Source: Rubritalea tangerina (GTDB lineage Bacteria > Verrucomicrobiota > Verrucomicrobiia > Verrucomicrobiales > Akkermansiaceae). Taken from it: DNA of 64,000 nucleotides. Location of the stretch: assembly GCF_042683245.1 (NCBI RefSeq), contig NZ_JBHUJB010000061.1:1-64000 (forward strand), written 5' to 3'. Below, one piece after another: positions 16,913-24,876 of the stretch. A program made the position numbers and the translations under genes. Under the pieces are notes generated by a model that was not told where the DNA came from, did not search any database, and saw only the letters and a list, made by a program, of their open reading frames with translations. Within the stretch, counting starts at the first letter, position 1. Each line of letters starts with the position of its first letter.

Positions 16913-18031
16913 ATGACGGCAATGACTAGCATGATGAAGAGTAAAGGGATTTTAGCACTTGTGGCAGTGATGGGTATGCAGGCGGGGGCGAAGGAGGCTG
17001 ATGTGAAGCCGGCCTTAGCGAAAGATGGTTTTGATGAGGAGCAGATGCGACTGGCGCAGGTGATTCACAAGCGCATTGTGGATTATCAGCAGATCAAGAA
17101 GCAGACGAACAATGGCAAGGAAGAGGGCTTAGAAGCCTATAAAGAGACGCTCAAGACTGGGGCGCAATTTGAGATGTTGCCAGTCAAGGGGGGGAGCTTC
17201 ACGTGGAAGGGTGAAGAAGAGGGAGATGTCCTGGAGGTGGAGTTGTCTCCATTCTGGATGGGTAAAGCAGAGGTGACTTGGGAAGAGTATGAGCCATTCA
17301 TGCTCACGGAGATTCCGCGTCAGAAGGACGGACAGGTCCTCGATTTTATGCGTGAGCAAATCAAGAATGACATTGATTTACTAGCGCGTCCTACTCCTCC
17401 GTATCACCCGATGACTTATGGGATGGCACGTGATGGTCATCCGGCAGTGAGTATGACTCAGCATGCGGCGAACAAGTATTGCCAGTGGCTGAGTTACCAG
17501 ACAGGGCATTTTTACCGACTCCCTACGGAGGCTGAATGGGAATATGTATGCCGCGCAGGGAGCAAAGGGAAGTACAGCTGGGGTGACGATGACGCCAAAG
17601 CTGGTGAGTATGCTTGGGTGGCAGGAGATGGTAGTTCTCAATACCAAAAGCCTGGCCTGAAAAAGCCCAATGCTTGGGGGTTTTTGGACATGCATGGCAA
17701 TGTTCTAGAGTGGACTTTAGATCAATATGTTGCGAACCGGAAAGCTTACTTTGGGAAAGACAAGGTAGTGAATCCGTGGGTGAAAGCGACGCAGCCCTAT
17801 CCGCACGTAACAAAAGGTGGGCATTGGAAGCAGACGCTGAAAGAGATCGAAGCTGGAGCGCGCTACAAGTCTGACCCTATGTGGAAAATTTCTGACCCAC
17901 AGGATCCGAAGAGTTTGTGGTATCACACGAACACTCCGTGGTTAGGGATGCGAGTGGTGCGTCCGAAGGAGATTCCTAGTGCTGAGGAAATGTACCACTA
18001 TTGGAATTCTGGTGTAGAAGAGGATGAATAA
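16913..18031 (+). CDS. SUMF1/FGE-fold protein without catalytic cysteines
   Basis: The 372-residue exported protein has a signal sequence after a cluster of Met codons (MMKSKGILALVAVMGMQAGA). The formylglycine-generating-enzyme sulfatase fold is clear: GGSFTW, EVELSPFWMGKAEVTWEEYEPF, FYRLPTEAEWEYVCRAG, GFLDMHGNVLEWTLDQY, TKGGHWKQ and GMRVVRP. The C-terminal cysteines that bind copper and oxidise sulfatase Cys in true FGE are absent, so it is probably a structural or ligand-binding member rather than a sulfatase activator; no sulfatase gene is adjacent. It precedes apbE by 38 bp, probably in the same transcript. Confidence 0.85.
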   Translation: MTAMTSMMKSKGILALVAVMGMQAGAKEADVKPALAKDGFDEEQMRLAQVIHKRIVDYQQIKKQTNNGKEEGLEAYKETLKTGAQFEMLPVKGGSFTWKGEEEGDVLEVELSPFWMGKAEVTWEEYEPFMLTEIPRQKDGQVLDFMREQIKNDIDLLARPTPPYHPMTYGMARDGHPAVSMTQHAANKYCQWLSYQTGHFYRLPTEAEWEYVCRAGSKGKYSWGDDDAKAGEYAWVAGDGSSQYQKPGLKKPNAWGFLDMHGNVLEWTLDQYVANRKAYFGKDKVVNPWVKATQPYPHVTKGGHWKQTLKEIEAGARYKSDPMWKISDPQDPKSLWYHTNTPWLGMRVVRPKEIPSAEEMYHYWNSGVEEDE

Positions 18032-18069
18032 GACGCGGTAGCCGTTTTGGCTCCGTATCATTTGAATTG

Positions 18070-19047
18070 ATGAGAAAGATTGGAACACTCTTCCTCTTAC
18101 CATTTTGGTGTCTACTGGCGGTGAGCTGTGGCTCAGAGCCAGTAGAGTCGCCGGAGGTGGTAGGCGCATTGGAGAGGTATCAATATGCTGAAGCGCATAT
18201 TGGTACGACAGTGCGCCTCGTGTTCTACTTAGATGATGAGGATCAAGCTGATGCCTTAGCCGCGCAGTGTTATGCGAAGCTCAAGGTTTTAGAGTTGGTC
18301 CTTTCTGATTATAAAGCGGAGAGCGAGGTCAGGAAGCTATGTGCGCTCCCTATTGGTGAGGCACATCCTGTGAGTGGGGCGTTGTTTGATGTGCTTGAGC
18401 GTGCGCAGGAGATAGCGGAGAAGTCGGGGGGGGCGTTTGATGTGACCATGGGGACGCAATCGCAAGCGTGGCGGGCGCGCGAGGAATTGGAGCCCAGTGC
18501 AGTGAGTTACAAGGATTTAGTTTTAGATAAGCAGCAAAGATCGGTCACTTTGCTGAAGCCTATGGTGATTGATTTAGGAGGGATAGGCAAAGGCTACATG
18601 GCCGATGCGCTTATGGAGGTTCTCAGAGGGGCGGGGGTTAAGTGTGCTGCAGTGGTTATTGGTGGCGAGACGGTTTTAGGTGATGCTCCACCAGAAAAAA
18701 AAGGTTGGCATATCGGTATTGAGGATCCAGAACACAAGATAGTTGGAAAGGTTGTGTTAGAAAACACGGCTCTTTCGACTTCTGGGGATAGTTATCAATT
18801 TTTCGAAGCTGATGGCCAACGCAGATCACATCTGATAGATCCGTCCAGCAAGCAGAGTATGAGCAATCGGCTGAATGTGATGACTCTAGCAAAGAGGGCG
18901 ATAGATGCTGACGGATGGGCAACAGCTTTGCGGGTTATGCCCATTAAGAAAGCGATTAAGATTGCTAACGCTGAGCCGGATCTAGAGGCACTATTTATTC
19001 CCTATCAAAAAGACACTATAGCGACTGATCGCTTTCCAACACACTAG
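18070..19047 (+). CDS. apbE: FAD:protein FMN transferase, lipoprotein
   Basis: ApbE transfers FMN from FAD to a Thr of target proteins such as NqrB, NqrC and RnfG in the periplasm. The start used is the ATG at 18070; the TTG one codon earlier is less likely. A lipoprotein signal ends in LLAVSCGSEP (Cys near residue 21). ApbE motifs seen are GGAFDVTMG, VIDLGGIGKGYMAD and the C-terminal metal-binding AIDADGWATALRVM; about 325 residues is the normal size. No Nqr or Rnf gene is in the window, so the substrate is elsewhere. The next gene starts 5 bp after its stop. Confidence 0.92.
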   Translation: MRKIGTLFLLPFWCLLAVSCGSEPVESPEVVGALERYQYAEAHIGTTVRLVFYLDDEDQADALAAQCYAKLKVLELVLSDYKAESEVRKLCALPIGEAHPVSGALFDVLERAQEIAEKSGGAFDVTMGTQSQAWRAREELEPSAVSYKDLVLDKQQRSVTLLKPMVIDLGGIGKGYMADALMEVLRGAGVKCAAVVIGGETVLGDAPPEKKGWHIGIEDPEHKIVGKVVLENTALSTSGDSYQFFEADGQRRSHLIDPSSKQSMSNRLNVMTLAKRAIDADGWATALRVMPIKKAIKIANAEPDLEALFIPYQKDTIATDRFPTH

Positions 19048-19052
19048 CTACC

Positions 19053-20438
19053 ATGAGCAGCACAAACAACAACTACACAAAACTATCGGTCATGATGTTC
19101 CTGCAATTTTTTGCATGGGGGTCATGGTTTGCCACTTTAGCCCTAGCAATGGGGAATAACGGCCTGGGGGCATTCATAGGTGGAGCCTATGAGAGTGCGC
19201 CTTTGGCTGCGATATTTGCACCACTTTTTCTTGGTTTGATCGCAGACCGTCTTTTCCCATCAGAGAAAGTGATGGGTGTACTGATGCTTCTTGGTGGGGG
19301 GATCATGTGTGCAATTGCGAGTTTAGCTCCGGGTGGGGCTGATAACGGGCAGACAATTGTGTACCTTATGGTTGCCTACATGTGTTGTTATATGCCGACT
19401 CTAGGATTGGGTAATACGATCACTTTCACGCATTTGGCGCAGGAGTTGTTTCCTAAGGCTCGGGTGTGGGGGACAATCGGCTGGATTGCAGCAGGATTAG
19501 GTGTGGGGGCTATCGGCTGGTCAGCAGACTTGAACATTTTCTGGTTGGCAGCAGGATCGAGTTTGGCTCTTGGTCTCTATAGTTTTGCTCTGCCGAGCAC
19601 GCCACCACCAGCTAAGGGTAAGCCAATTGATCTAGGGGCTCTTCTGATGTTAGATGCGGTCAAGCTTTTGAAAAAGCCTGCATTTTTGGTGTTCTCGATT
19701 TGTTCGATGCTGATTTGTATTCCTTTGGCTTATTACTACGGGCAGACCTCAGCCTTTTTAGGGGCTACAGGATTTAAGCAGGCAGCGGCAACGATGACAT
19801 TAGGGCAGATGTCAGAAATTTTCTTCATGTTGCTGATTCCATTCTTCTTCCGAAAATTGGGTGTGAAGACGATGCTTCTAATTGGAATGGGATGTTGGGT
19901 AGCGCGTTATGCATTATTTGCGCTTGGAGCTCCTGAGCAGATTACGTGGATGCTTATTCTCGGAGTTGCTCTTCATGGGATTTGTTACGACTTTTTCTTT
20001 GTGACTGGCTTCATTTACACAGATAAGACGGCTCCTGCGGATGTGCGTGGGCAGGCTCAGGGCTTACTTGTTTTTCTGACGCAAGGGCTTGGAATGTTCT
20101 TTGGGTTCCGCATGGCTTTTGGAGGCACGTGGCCGTTTTCAAGTGTGGCTCTACCTAACACCTATGGTGAATATGGAGCGGCACCTGCTGGGCATGGACC
20201 GCTCATGGAGAATATTAAAGAAGTGGCAGGGGAGCAGGCTGCCCCATCATTTATTGAGTCTCTCATGGGGATGTTTGGGAAGGGATTTCCGGAAGGGGTG
20301 GATGCGAATTTATTAGCTACAGCAATGACTGACTGGAAGAATTATTGGATTTTCCCAGCTGGTATGGCGGCGGTGATTTTTGTGATCTTTGCTCTGACAT
20401 TCTGGGACAAGGTGAAGACTGACGACGAGGAGAACTAA
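19053..20438 (+). CDS. MFS transporter, nucleoside:H+ symporter (NupG-like)
   Basis: A 461-residue protein with about twelve membrane segments. The opening MFLQFFAWGSWFATLALAMG and the cytoplasmic loop GLIADRLFPSEKVMG are characteristic of the Nuc_H_symport branch of the major facilitator superfamily, common in Verrucomicrobiota beside sugar-catabolism genes. The substrate could be a nucleoside or a sugar derivative. It lies 5 bp after apbE and 31 bp before a cytosolic Gfo/Idh enzyme, so import followed by oxidation of the imported compound is the simplest reading. A low-complexity hydrophilic loop is seen near residues 360-420. Confidence 0.85.
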   Translation: MSSTNNNYTKLSVMMFLQFFAWGSWFATLALAMGNNGLGAFIGGAYESAPLAAIFAPLFLGLIADRLFPSEKVMGVLMLLGGGIMCAIASLAPGGADNGQTIVYLMVAYMCCYMPTLGLGNTITFTHLAQELFPKARVWGTIGWIAAGLGVGAIGWSADLNIFWLAAGSSLALGLYSFALPSTPPPAKGKPIDLGALLMLDAVKLLKKPAFLVFSICSMLICIPLAYYYGQTSAFLGATGFKQAAATMTLGQMSEIFFMLLIPFFFRKLGVKTMLLIGMGCWVARYALFALGAPEQITWMLILGVALHGICYDFFFVTGFIYTDKTAPADVRGQAQGLLVFLTQGLGMFFGFRMAFGGTWPFSSVALPNTYGEYGAAPAGHGPLMENIKEVAGEQAAPSFIESLMGMFGKGFPEGVDANLLATAMTDWKNYWIFPAGMAAVIFVIFALTFWDKVKTDDEEN

Positions 20439-20469
20439 GAATTTTTTTAACCAACAACACAGATAGATT

Positions 20470-21540
20470 ATGATTAAGATTTTATGCGCTGGCGCAGGCC
20501 ACATGGGGCGTTCACATGCACTTGCTTACCACAACATTCCTGAGTTTGAGATTGTGGGGATTTGTACGCGTTCTGCGGGTTCCCGTGAGAATTTGAATGA
20601 AGAACTCGGCGGTGGTTATGCACTGTACGAGGATTTTTATAAGGCACTTGAGGAGACGAAGCCGGATGCTGTTTCGATTTCCACTTACCCCGACACGCAT
20701 GCTCCCTTTGCGAAGGCTGCATTTGAGGCGGGTTGTGATGTTTTCATTGAGAAGCCATTGGCTGAGACAGTGGAGGAAGCGCAGGAGATTGTGGATTCGG
20801 CCAAGGCGAATGGGCGCAAGTTAGTGATTGGATACATTTTACGTCACCATCCATCCTGGCAGAAGTTCATCGAGATGTCGCATGATTTAGGTAAGCCCTT
20901 GGTGATGCGCATGAACTTGAATCAACAATCATTTGGAGACAACTGGGAGACTCACAAAAATTTGATGTCCTCTATCAGCCCTATTGTTGACTGTGGCGTC
21001 CACTATGTGGATGTGATGTGTCAGATGACTCGCTCGAAGCCGGTACGGGTTGCAGGTTTGGGGGCGCGCTTAACTGACGAGCTGCCGGAGGGTAAGATCA
21101 ACTATGGTCACCTTCAGGTTACTTTCGAAGATGGTTCTGTCGGTTGGTATGAAGCTGGCTGGGGGCCGATGATGTCTGAGACTGCTTTCTTCGTGAAGGA
21201 TGTGGTTGGGCCCAAGGGCTGTGTCACTATCGAGGCGAAAGACGCTGCCGGTGAGGGAGCTTCAGCTGACGTGGATGCGCACACGAAGACGAACACCTTG
21301 CGTCGCCACTATTCGGAGCTTGATGCCAATAATCAATTTGTGAAGCAGGATGAGTGGGTGGAGACTGGTGATGAGCCAGACCACGATGGGTTATGTCATC
21401 GTGAGCAGGAGTATTTCTTGAAGGCGATCAAAGAGAATATCGATCTCACAGATCACATGGATGATGCCATCAACTCAATGAAGATTGTGGCGGCGGCAGA
21501 TAAGTCCTTCCGCACTGGGGAGATTATCAACCTCGACTAA
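20470..21540 (+). CDS. Cytosolic Gfo/Idh/MocA oxidoreductase
   Basis: The 356-residue NAD(P)-dependent oxidoreductase has no signal. The Rossmann motif is AGAGHMGRSHALAY at the N-terminus (GxGxxG), the conserved FIEKPLAETVEEA carries the active-site Lys and DCGVHYVDVMCQMT the His region. It acts in the cytosol, in contrast to the Tat-exported paralogue at 15364, and follows the transporter gene, so it likely oxidises or reduces the imported sugar or cyclitol. It is the last gene before a strong terminator. The ATG lacks a Shine-Dalgarno sequence. Confidence 0.9.
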   Translation: MIKILCAGAGHMGRSHALAYHNIPEFEIVGICTRSAGSRENLNEELGGGYALYEDFYKALEETKPDAVSISTYPDTHAPFAKAAFEAGCDVFIEKPLAETVEEAQEIVDSAKANGRKLVIGYILRHHPSWQKFIEMSHDLGKPLVMRMNLNQQSFGDNWETHKNLMSSISPIVDCGVHYVDVMCQMTRSKPVRVAGLGARLTDELPEGKINYGHLQVTFEDGSVGWYEAGWGPMMSETAFFVKDVVGPKGCVTIEAKDAAGEGASADVDAHTKTNTLRRHYSELDANNQFVKQDEWVETGDEPDHDGLCHREQEYFLKAIKENIDLTDHMDDAINSMKIVAAADKSFRTGEIINLD

Positions 21541-21560
21541 GCTAGCGGCTTTATTTTTAT

Positions 21561-21601
21561 GGCCTCACCTGAGTAGTTCGGGTGAGGCCATTGCTTTTTT
21601 T
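21561..21601 (+). terminator. Terminator of the apbE-MFS-Gfo/Idh transcript
   Basis: GGCCTCACC (21561-21569) pairs with GGTGAGGCC (21581-21589), extended inside by three more pairs, followed after 5 nt by seven T residues (21595-21601). Confidence 0.85.
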
Positions 21602-21614
21602 GGGGGGATCTATT

Positions 21615-21621
21615 AAGGAGG
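21615..21621 (+). promoter_or_regulatory. Strong Shine-Dalgarno site of panE
   Basis: AAGGAGG ends 9 nt before the ATG at 21631. It fixes the panE start at this ATG rather than the in-frame TTG at 21625. It is notable because nearly all other genes of the window have no such sequence. Confidence 0.8.
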
Positions 21622-21630
21622 GCTTTGGAA

Positions 21631-22554
21631 ATGAAAAGTCTTGGGAGAATTGCTATTGTTGGGGCTGGAGCTGTGGGGTCTTATTACGGGGCGCGCTTGG
21701 CTCAAGCGGGACAGGATGTGACTTTCTTATTGCGCTCCGACTATGCGCATGTGCGTGAGCATGGGATTGAGGTTCGCAGTGTGGCAGGCAATTTTAGCTT
21801 GGAGCAGGTGCAGTGTGTTGAGTGGTCTGAAGCGATTGGTGAGGTTGATATCGTGATTGTGGCATGGAAGACCACTGCGAATTCTATGGCGGAGGAGGTG
21901 ATTCGTCCGTTGGTAGGTGAGAATACTGTGATTTTGACCTTACAGAATGGTTTGGGGAACTGTGAGCATCTCGCTGGTTTGTTTGGTGCTGAGCGCGTAG
22001 TGGCGGGTTTATGCTTTGTTTGTATCAACCGACTTGGGCCAGGTGTGATTTCTCACACGGCGTCAGGATTGATCCGGATAGGAAATTTTTCAGGAGGGAA
22101 GGATGCGCGATTGGAGGAAATCGCGGAGGTGTTTTCTGGTGCCCAGTTTCCCTGTGAGGCTGTGGAGTCGCTGGAGAAGGCCTTGTGGATGAAATTGGTA
22201 TGGAATTTCCCCTTCAATGGTTTGGCGATTGCTGAGGGTGGGGTGGATACAGAAGTTTTGTTGCAAGAGAGGAAGTTAGAGCCGCAAGTGCGGGCTATTA
22301 TGGCTGAGGTAATTGCGGTGGCAGCGGCGCTTGGGCACGCTATCCCTGAGAGTTTTATTGATCACCAGGTCGCGATCACATTGCCGATGGGGCCCTATCG
22401 ACCCTCGAGTATGATTGATTATGTTGAGGGGAGAGCGGTTGAGTTCGAAGCTATTTGGCAGATTCCATTGCAGGTAGCTCGGGACGCGGGGGTGTCAGTG
22501 CCTGAGATGGAGGAGTTGGCGCAAAGGGTGAAACGGCGATTGGAGGAGAGGTGA
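21631..22554 (+). CDS. panE: Ketopantoate reductase family protein
   Basis: About 307 residues; the family reduces 2-dehydropantoate to pantoate with NADPH in coenzyme A synthesis. The N-terminal motif IAIVGAGAVGSYYGARLA (GxGxxG), the central LQNGLGN and the catalytic-Lys segment KALWMKLVWNFPFNGLAI are present, and the C-terminal helical domain has PSSMIDYVEGRAVE. Homologues include related 2-ketoacid reductases, so the exact substrate is not certain. It is monocistronic, with a strong Shine-Dalgarno site that decides the start and an unusual nested inverted repeat beyond its stop. Confidence 0.85.
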   Translation: MKSLGRIAIVGAGAVGSYYGARLAQAGQDVTFLLRSDYAHVREHGIEVRSVAGNFSLEQVQCVEWSEAIGEVDIVIVAWKTTANSMAEEVIRPLVGENTVILTLQNGLGNCEHLAGLFGAERVVAGLCFVCINRLGPGVISHTASGLIRIGNFSGGKDARLEEIAEVFSGAQFPCEAVESLEKALWMKLVWNFPFNGLAIAEGGVDTEVLLQERKLEPQVRAIMAEVIAVAAALGHAIPESFIDHQVAITLPMGPYRPSSMIDYVEGRAVEFEAIWQIPLQVARDAGVSVPEMEELAQRVKRRLEER

Positions 22555-22575
22555 CACTTCGTGGTGCGAGGCAAG

Positions 22576-22642
22576 CCCAACGGGGGGAAGGGAAGGACTG
22601 TCTCCCTGAAAAAAACAAAAAACAGGAGACAGCCCCGTTGGG
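22576..22642. repeat. Nested inverted repeat after panE
   Basis: An outer 10-bp arm pair (CCCAACGGGG 22576-22585 with CCCCGTTGGG 22633-22642) encloses an inner perfect 8-bp pair (CTGTCTCC 22598-22605 with GGAGACAG 22625-22632). The right arms are contiguous and the left arms are separated by 12 nt; the loop is A-rich. There is no T-run after it, so it may be a stability element or a termination structure without a U tract. Confidence 0.6.
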
Positions 22643-22841
22643 GGCGCAATCAAGTTCACCTATCTATCTAACAGAGTCAAGGAAATGGTGGAAGATTTAG
22701 ATGGCAAATGAGTCACATGCTGTGCGATTTCGACGGGGAGGTTGAATTTATGGGGGGGATTCGGGGTGTGTGCGTATTTTGTGGAGGGGTGGGTATTTGA
22801 AATGAGTGGAGCTGTGGGGGGGAATATGTTTGTTAGTGGGC

Positions 22842-23828
22842 ATGAAGGTAGCGTTTTACTCAGCAAAGGAATACGACAAGGAATTATTTGGGGAGCAGGA
22901 GGGCGAGTATGACTTCTTGTTTTTGAAAGATCATTTGGGGGAGGAGACTGCGGCTCTGGCTCAGGGGTGTCGGGCAGTGTGCGTGTTTGTTAATGATGAT
23001 TTAAGTAGGGAGGTGCTTGAGCACTTGCGGCAAGTGGGGGTGGAAATGGTGGCTTTGCGCTGCGCTGGTTTTAACAATGTCGATTTGGTGGCTGCGGCCG
23101 AGTTGGGAATTGTGGTGGCACGTGTGCCAGCCTACTCGCCACATGCCGTGGCTGAGCATGCTGTGGCTATGTTGCTGACCTTGAACAGGAAGACGCATCG
23201 GGCCTACAACAGGGTGCGTGAAGGGAATTTTGAGCTGAATGGCTTGATGGGCTTTGATTTGGTGGGCAAGACTGTGGGGGTATTTGGTTCCGGTAAGATC
23301 GGTCTTGCGTTTTGTAAGATTATGCGTGGCTTCGGTTGTGAGGTTTTAGTTTGTGATCCATTTCCATCAGCTGAGGCCAAGCAATATCATCTTGTGGAAA
23401 AGGAAGAGCTCTTTGAGCGCTCGGATATCGTGAGTTTGCATTGCCCATTATTGGAAGAAACACATCACCTCTATGACGAAGCGACCTTTGCGCGTTCAAA
23501 GCGAGGCTTCACACTTATTAATACAGGTAGGGGAGGGTTGGTGAATGCGAAAGCAGCCATCGAGGCGCTGAAGTCTGGCCAAATTGGATACCTTGCCATG
23601 GATGTCTACGAGGAAGAAAAGGATTACTTCTTTGATGATCAATCATCCGGGATAATTCAGGATGATGTACTGATGCGTTTGATGACGTTCCCTAATGTTT
23701 TGATCACCGGGCATCAGGGATTCTTCACGAAGGAGGCGTTGGAGGGTATTGTGGAGACGACATTGGAGAATTTGAGAAGTTTCACACTTGGGGGAGAGAT
23801 GCGGCATGCTGTTTCTGCAGATGCGTAG
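22842..23828 (+). CDS. D-2-hydroxyacid dehydrogenase, D-lactate dehydrogenase type
   Basis: About 328 residues from the ATG of MKVAFYSAKEYDKELF, where homology begins. The fermentative LdhA signature is clear: LRCAGFNNVDLVAAAELGI, RVPAYSPHAVAEHAVAM, NAD-binding VGVFGSGKIG, catalytic Arg in NTGRGGLVN, Glu in MDVYEEEKDYFF and His in ITGHQGFFT. It would interconvert pyruvate and D-lactate with NADH in the cytosol. It stands alone upstream of the respiratory locus. No Shine-Dalgarno sequence is seen and the preceding 200 nt are G-rich. Confidence 0.88.
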   Translation: MKVAFYSAKEYDKELFGEQEGEYDFLFLKDHLGEETAALAQGCRAVCVFVNDDLSREVLEHLRQVGVEMVALRCAGFNNVDLVAAAELGIVVARVPAYSPHAVAEHAVAMLLTLNRKTHRAYNRVREGNFELNGLMGFDLVGKTVGVFGSGKIGLAFCKIMRGFGCEVLVCDPFPSAEAKQYHLVEKEELFERSDIVSLHCPLLEETHHLYDEATFARSKRGFTLINTGRGGLVNAKAAIEALKSGQIGYLAMDVYEEEKDYFFDDQSSGIIQDDVLMRLMTFPNVLITGHQGFFTKEALEGIVETTLENLRSFTLGGEMRHAVSADA

Positions 23829-24052
23829 CTGGTAGAGCGAAATTGTTCCAAAAATCCCTGAAATATGGGCCTGTAGAGGAGGTGTCTAACTTTTCCTAAC
23901 TAATTAGTTTGGGGGCTGCAGTGTGGAAATTTGAGTGCGCGAGTCAGAGAATGAATGAATTAGAAGAAAAATGAATCTGTGGTGGTTTTTCGGATTGCCA
24001 AGTCGGACTTCGTGTCGATACTCGCGCCGCCAAAATAGATCTTAAAAAAGCC

Positions 24053-24072
24053 TTGTGAAAAATTTCACAAGC
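24053..24072. promoter_or_regulatory. CRP/FNR-type palindrome before actA
   Basis: CTTGTGAAA and TTTCACAAG form perfect 9-bp arms around AA. The core is TGTGA-N6-TCACA (24055-24070), the consensus half-site pair of CRP-family regulators. It ends 21 nt before the actA ATG, so it would act as a proximal operator of the whole respiratory transcript. No CRP-family gene is in the window. The same sequence includes the GTG that would otherwise be read as an upstream actA start. Confidence 0.55.
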
Positions 24073-24093
24073 ACATACAAGCACCGACACGTC

Positions 24094-24840
24094 ATGGCTA
24101 ACATTTTTCCTCGCTGGACCAATTTACTACCTATCAAGATCGCGATCTGTGTAGGATCACTCGCTCTGGGTATAGTTATAGCATTCTCATACTACGCTAC
24201 GCCAAAGACTCAGCGCGTGGGGTACATGCCAGATCAACCGATTCCCTACGACCATGAGTTGCACGTGAAGCAGCTTGGTTTGGATTGCCGATTCTGTCAC
24301 TCATTCGCTGAAGAATCTGGGCACGCCAATGTTCCTACGGCTGACCGTTGTTGGACCTGTCACCAGCACGTAAAGACTGACAGTGAGAAGTTGGTTCCGC
24401 TACGTCGTGCTATCGACAAGACTTACGAAGGCTACACAGGTGAGCCAGTGAAGTGGGTGCGTATTCACAAGTCGCCAGACTATGTGTTCTTTGATCACTC
24501 AGCTCACTTGAATCGTGGTATCTCTTGTGTGAGCTGTCACGGTCAGGTCAACGAGATGCGCACTGTTTACCAAGCGAAGGATCACTCCATGGGGTTCTGT
24601 CTCGACTGTCACCGCGCACCTGAGAAGCATCTTCGTCCGATCGAAGAAGTTTTCAATCTTGATTACACTGCAAAGAACTACGTTGAGTTGAATCCAGACT
24701 TTGCGGCGCAGGTAAAAGCCTTTGATTCTGAATTTGACGCTGCTGCTTCTGAGAAGGAAGTGCAGGAGAAGGTCGGTTCCTTCCTGAAAGCGCACTGGAA
24801 TGTTTCTCCGAAGGAGAGCTGCGCAACATGTCACCGTTAA
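24094..24840 (+). CDS. actA: Alternative complex III pentaheme cytochrome c ActA
   Basis: ActA carries electrons from the iron-sulfur subunit to soluble or oxidase-bound cytochrome c on the periplasmic side. From the ATG MANIFPRWTN the protein has 248 residues, one membrane anchor (about 13-34) and five heme-binding motifs: CRFCH (65), CWTCH (86), CVSCH (145), CLDCH (169) and CATCH at the extreme C-terminus (244). Multiple His outside the motifs provide bis-His ligation. An earlier GTG at 24055 lies in a palindromic operator, so it was not used. It is the first gene of a locus with canonical actABCDEF order. Confidence 0.93.
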   Translation: MANIFPRWTNLLPIKIAICVGSLALGIVIAFSYYATPKTQRVGYMPDQPIPYDHELHVKQLGLDCRFCHSFAEESGHANVPTADRCWTCHQHVKTDSEKLVPLRRAIDKTYEGYTGEPVKWVRIHKSPDYVFFDHSAHLNRGISCVSCHGQVNEMRTVYQAKDHSMGFCLDCHRAPEKHLRPIEEVFNLDYTAKNYVELNPDFAAQVKAFDSEFDAAASEKEVQEKVGSFLKAHWNVSPKESCATCHR

Positions 24841-24876
24841 TATCACATTTTCTAACTACCAACTTTTCTGCCTAAA

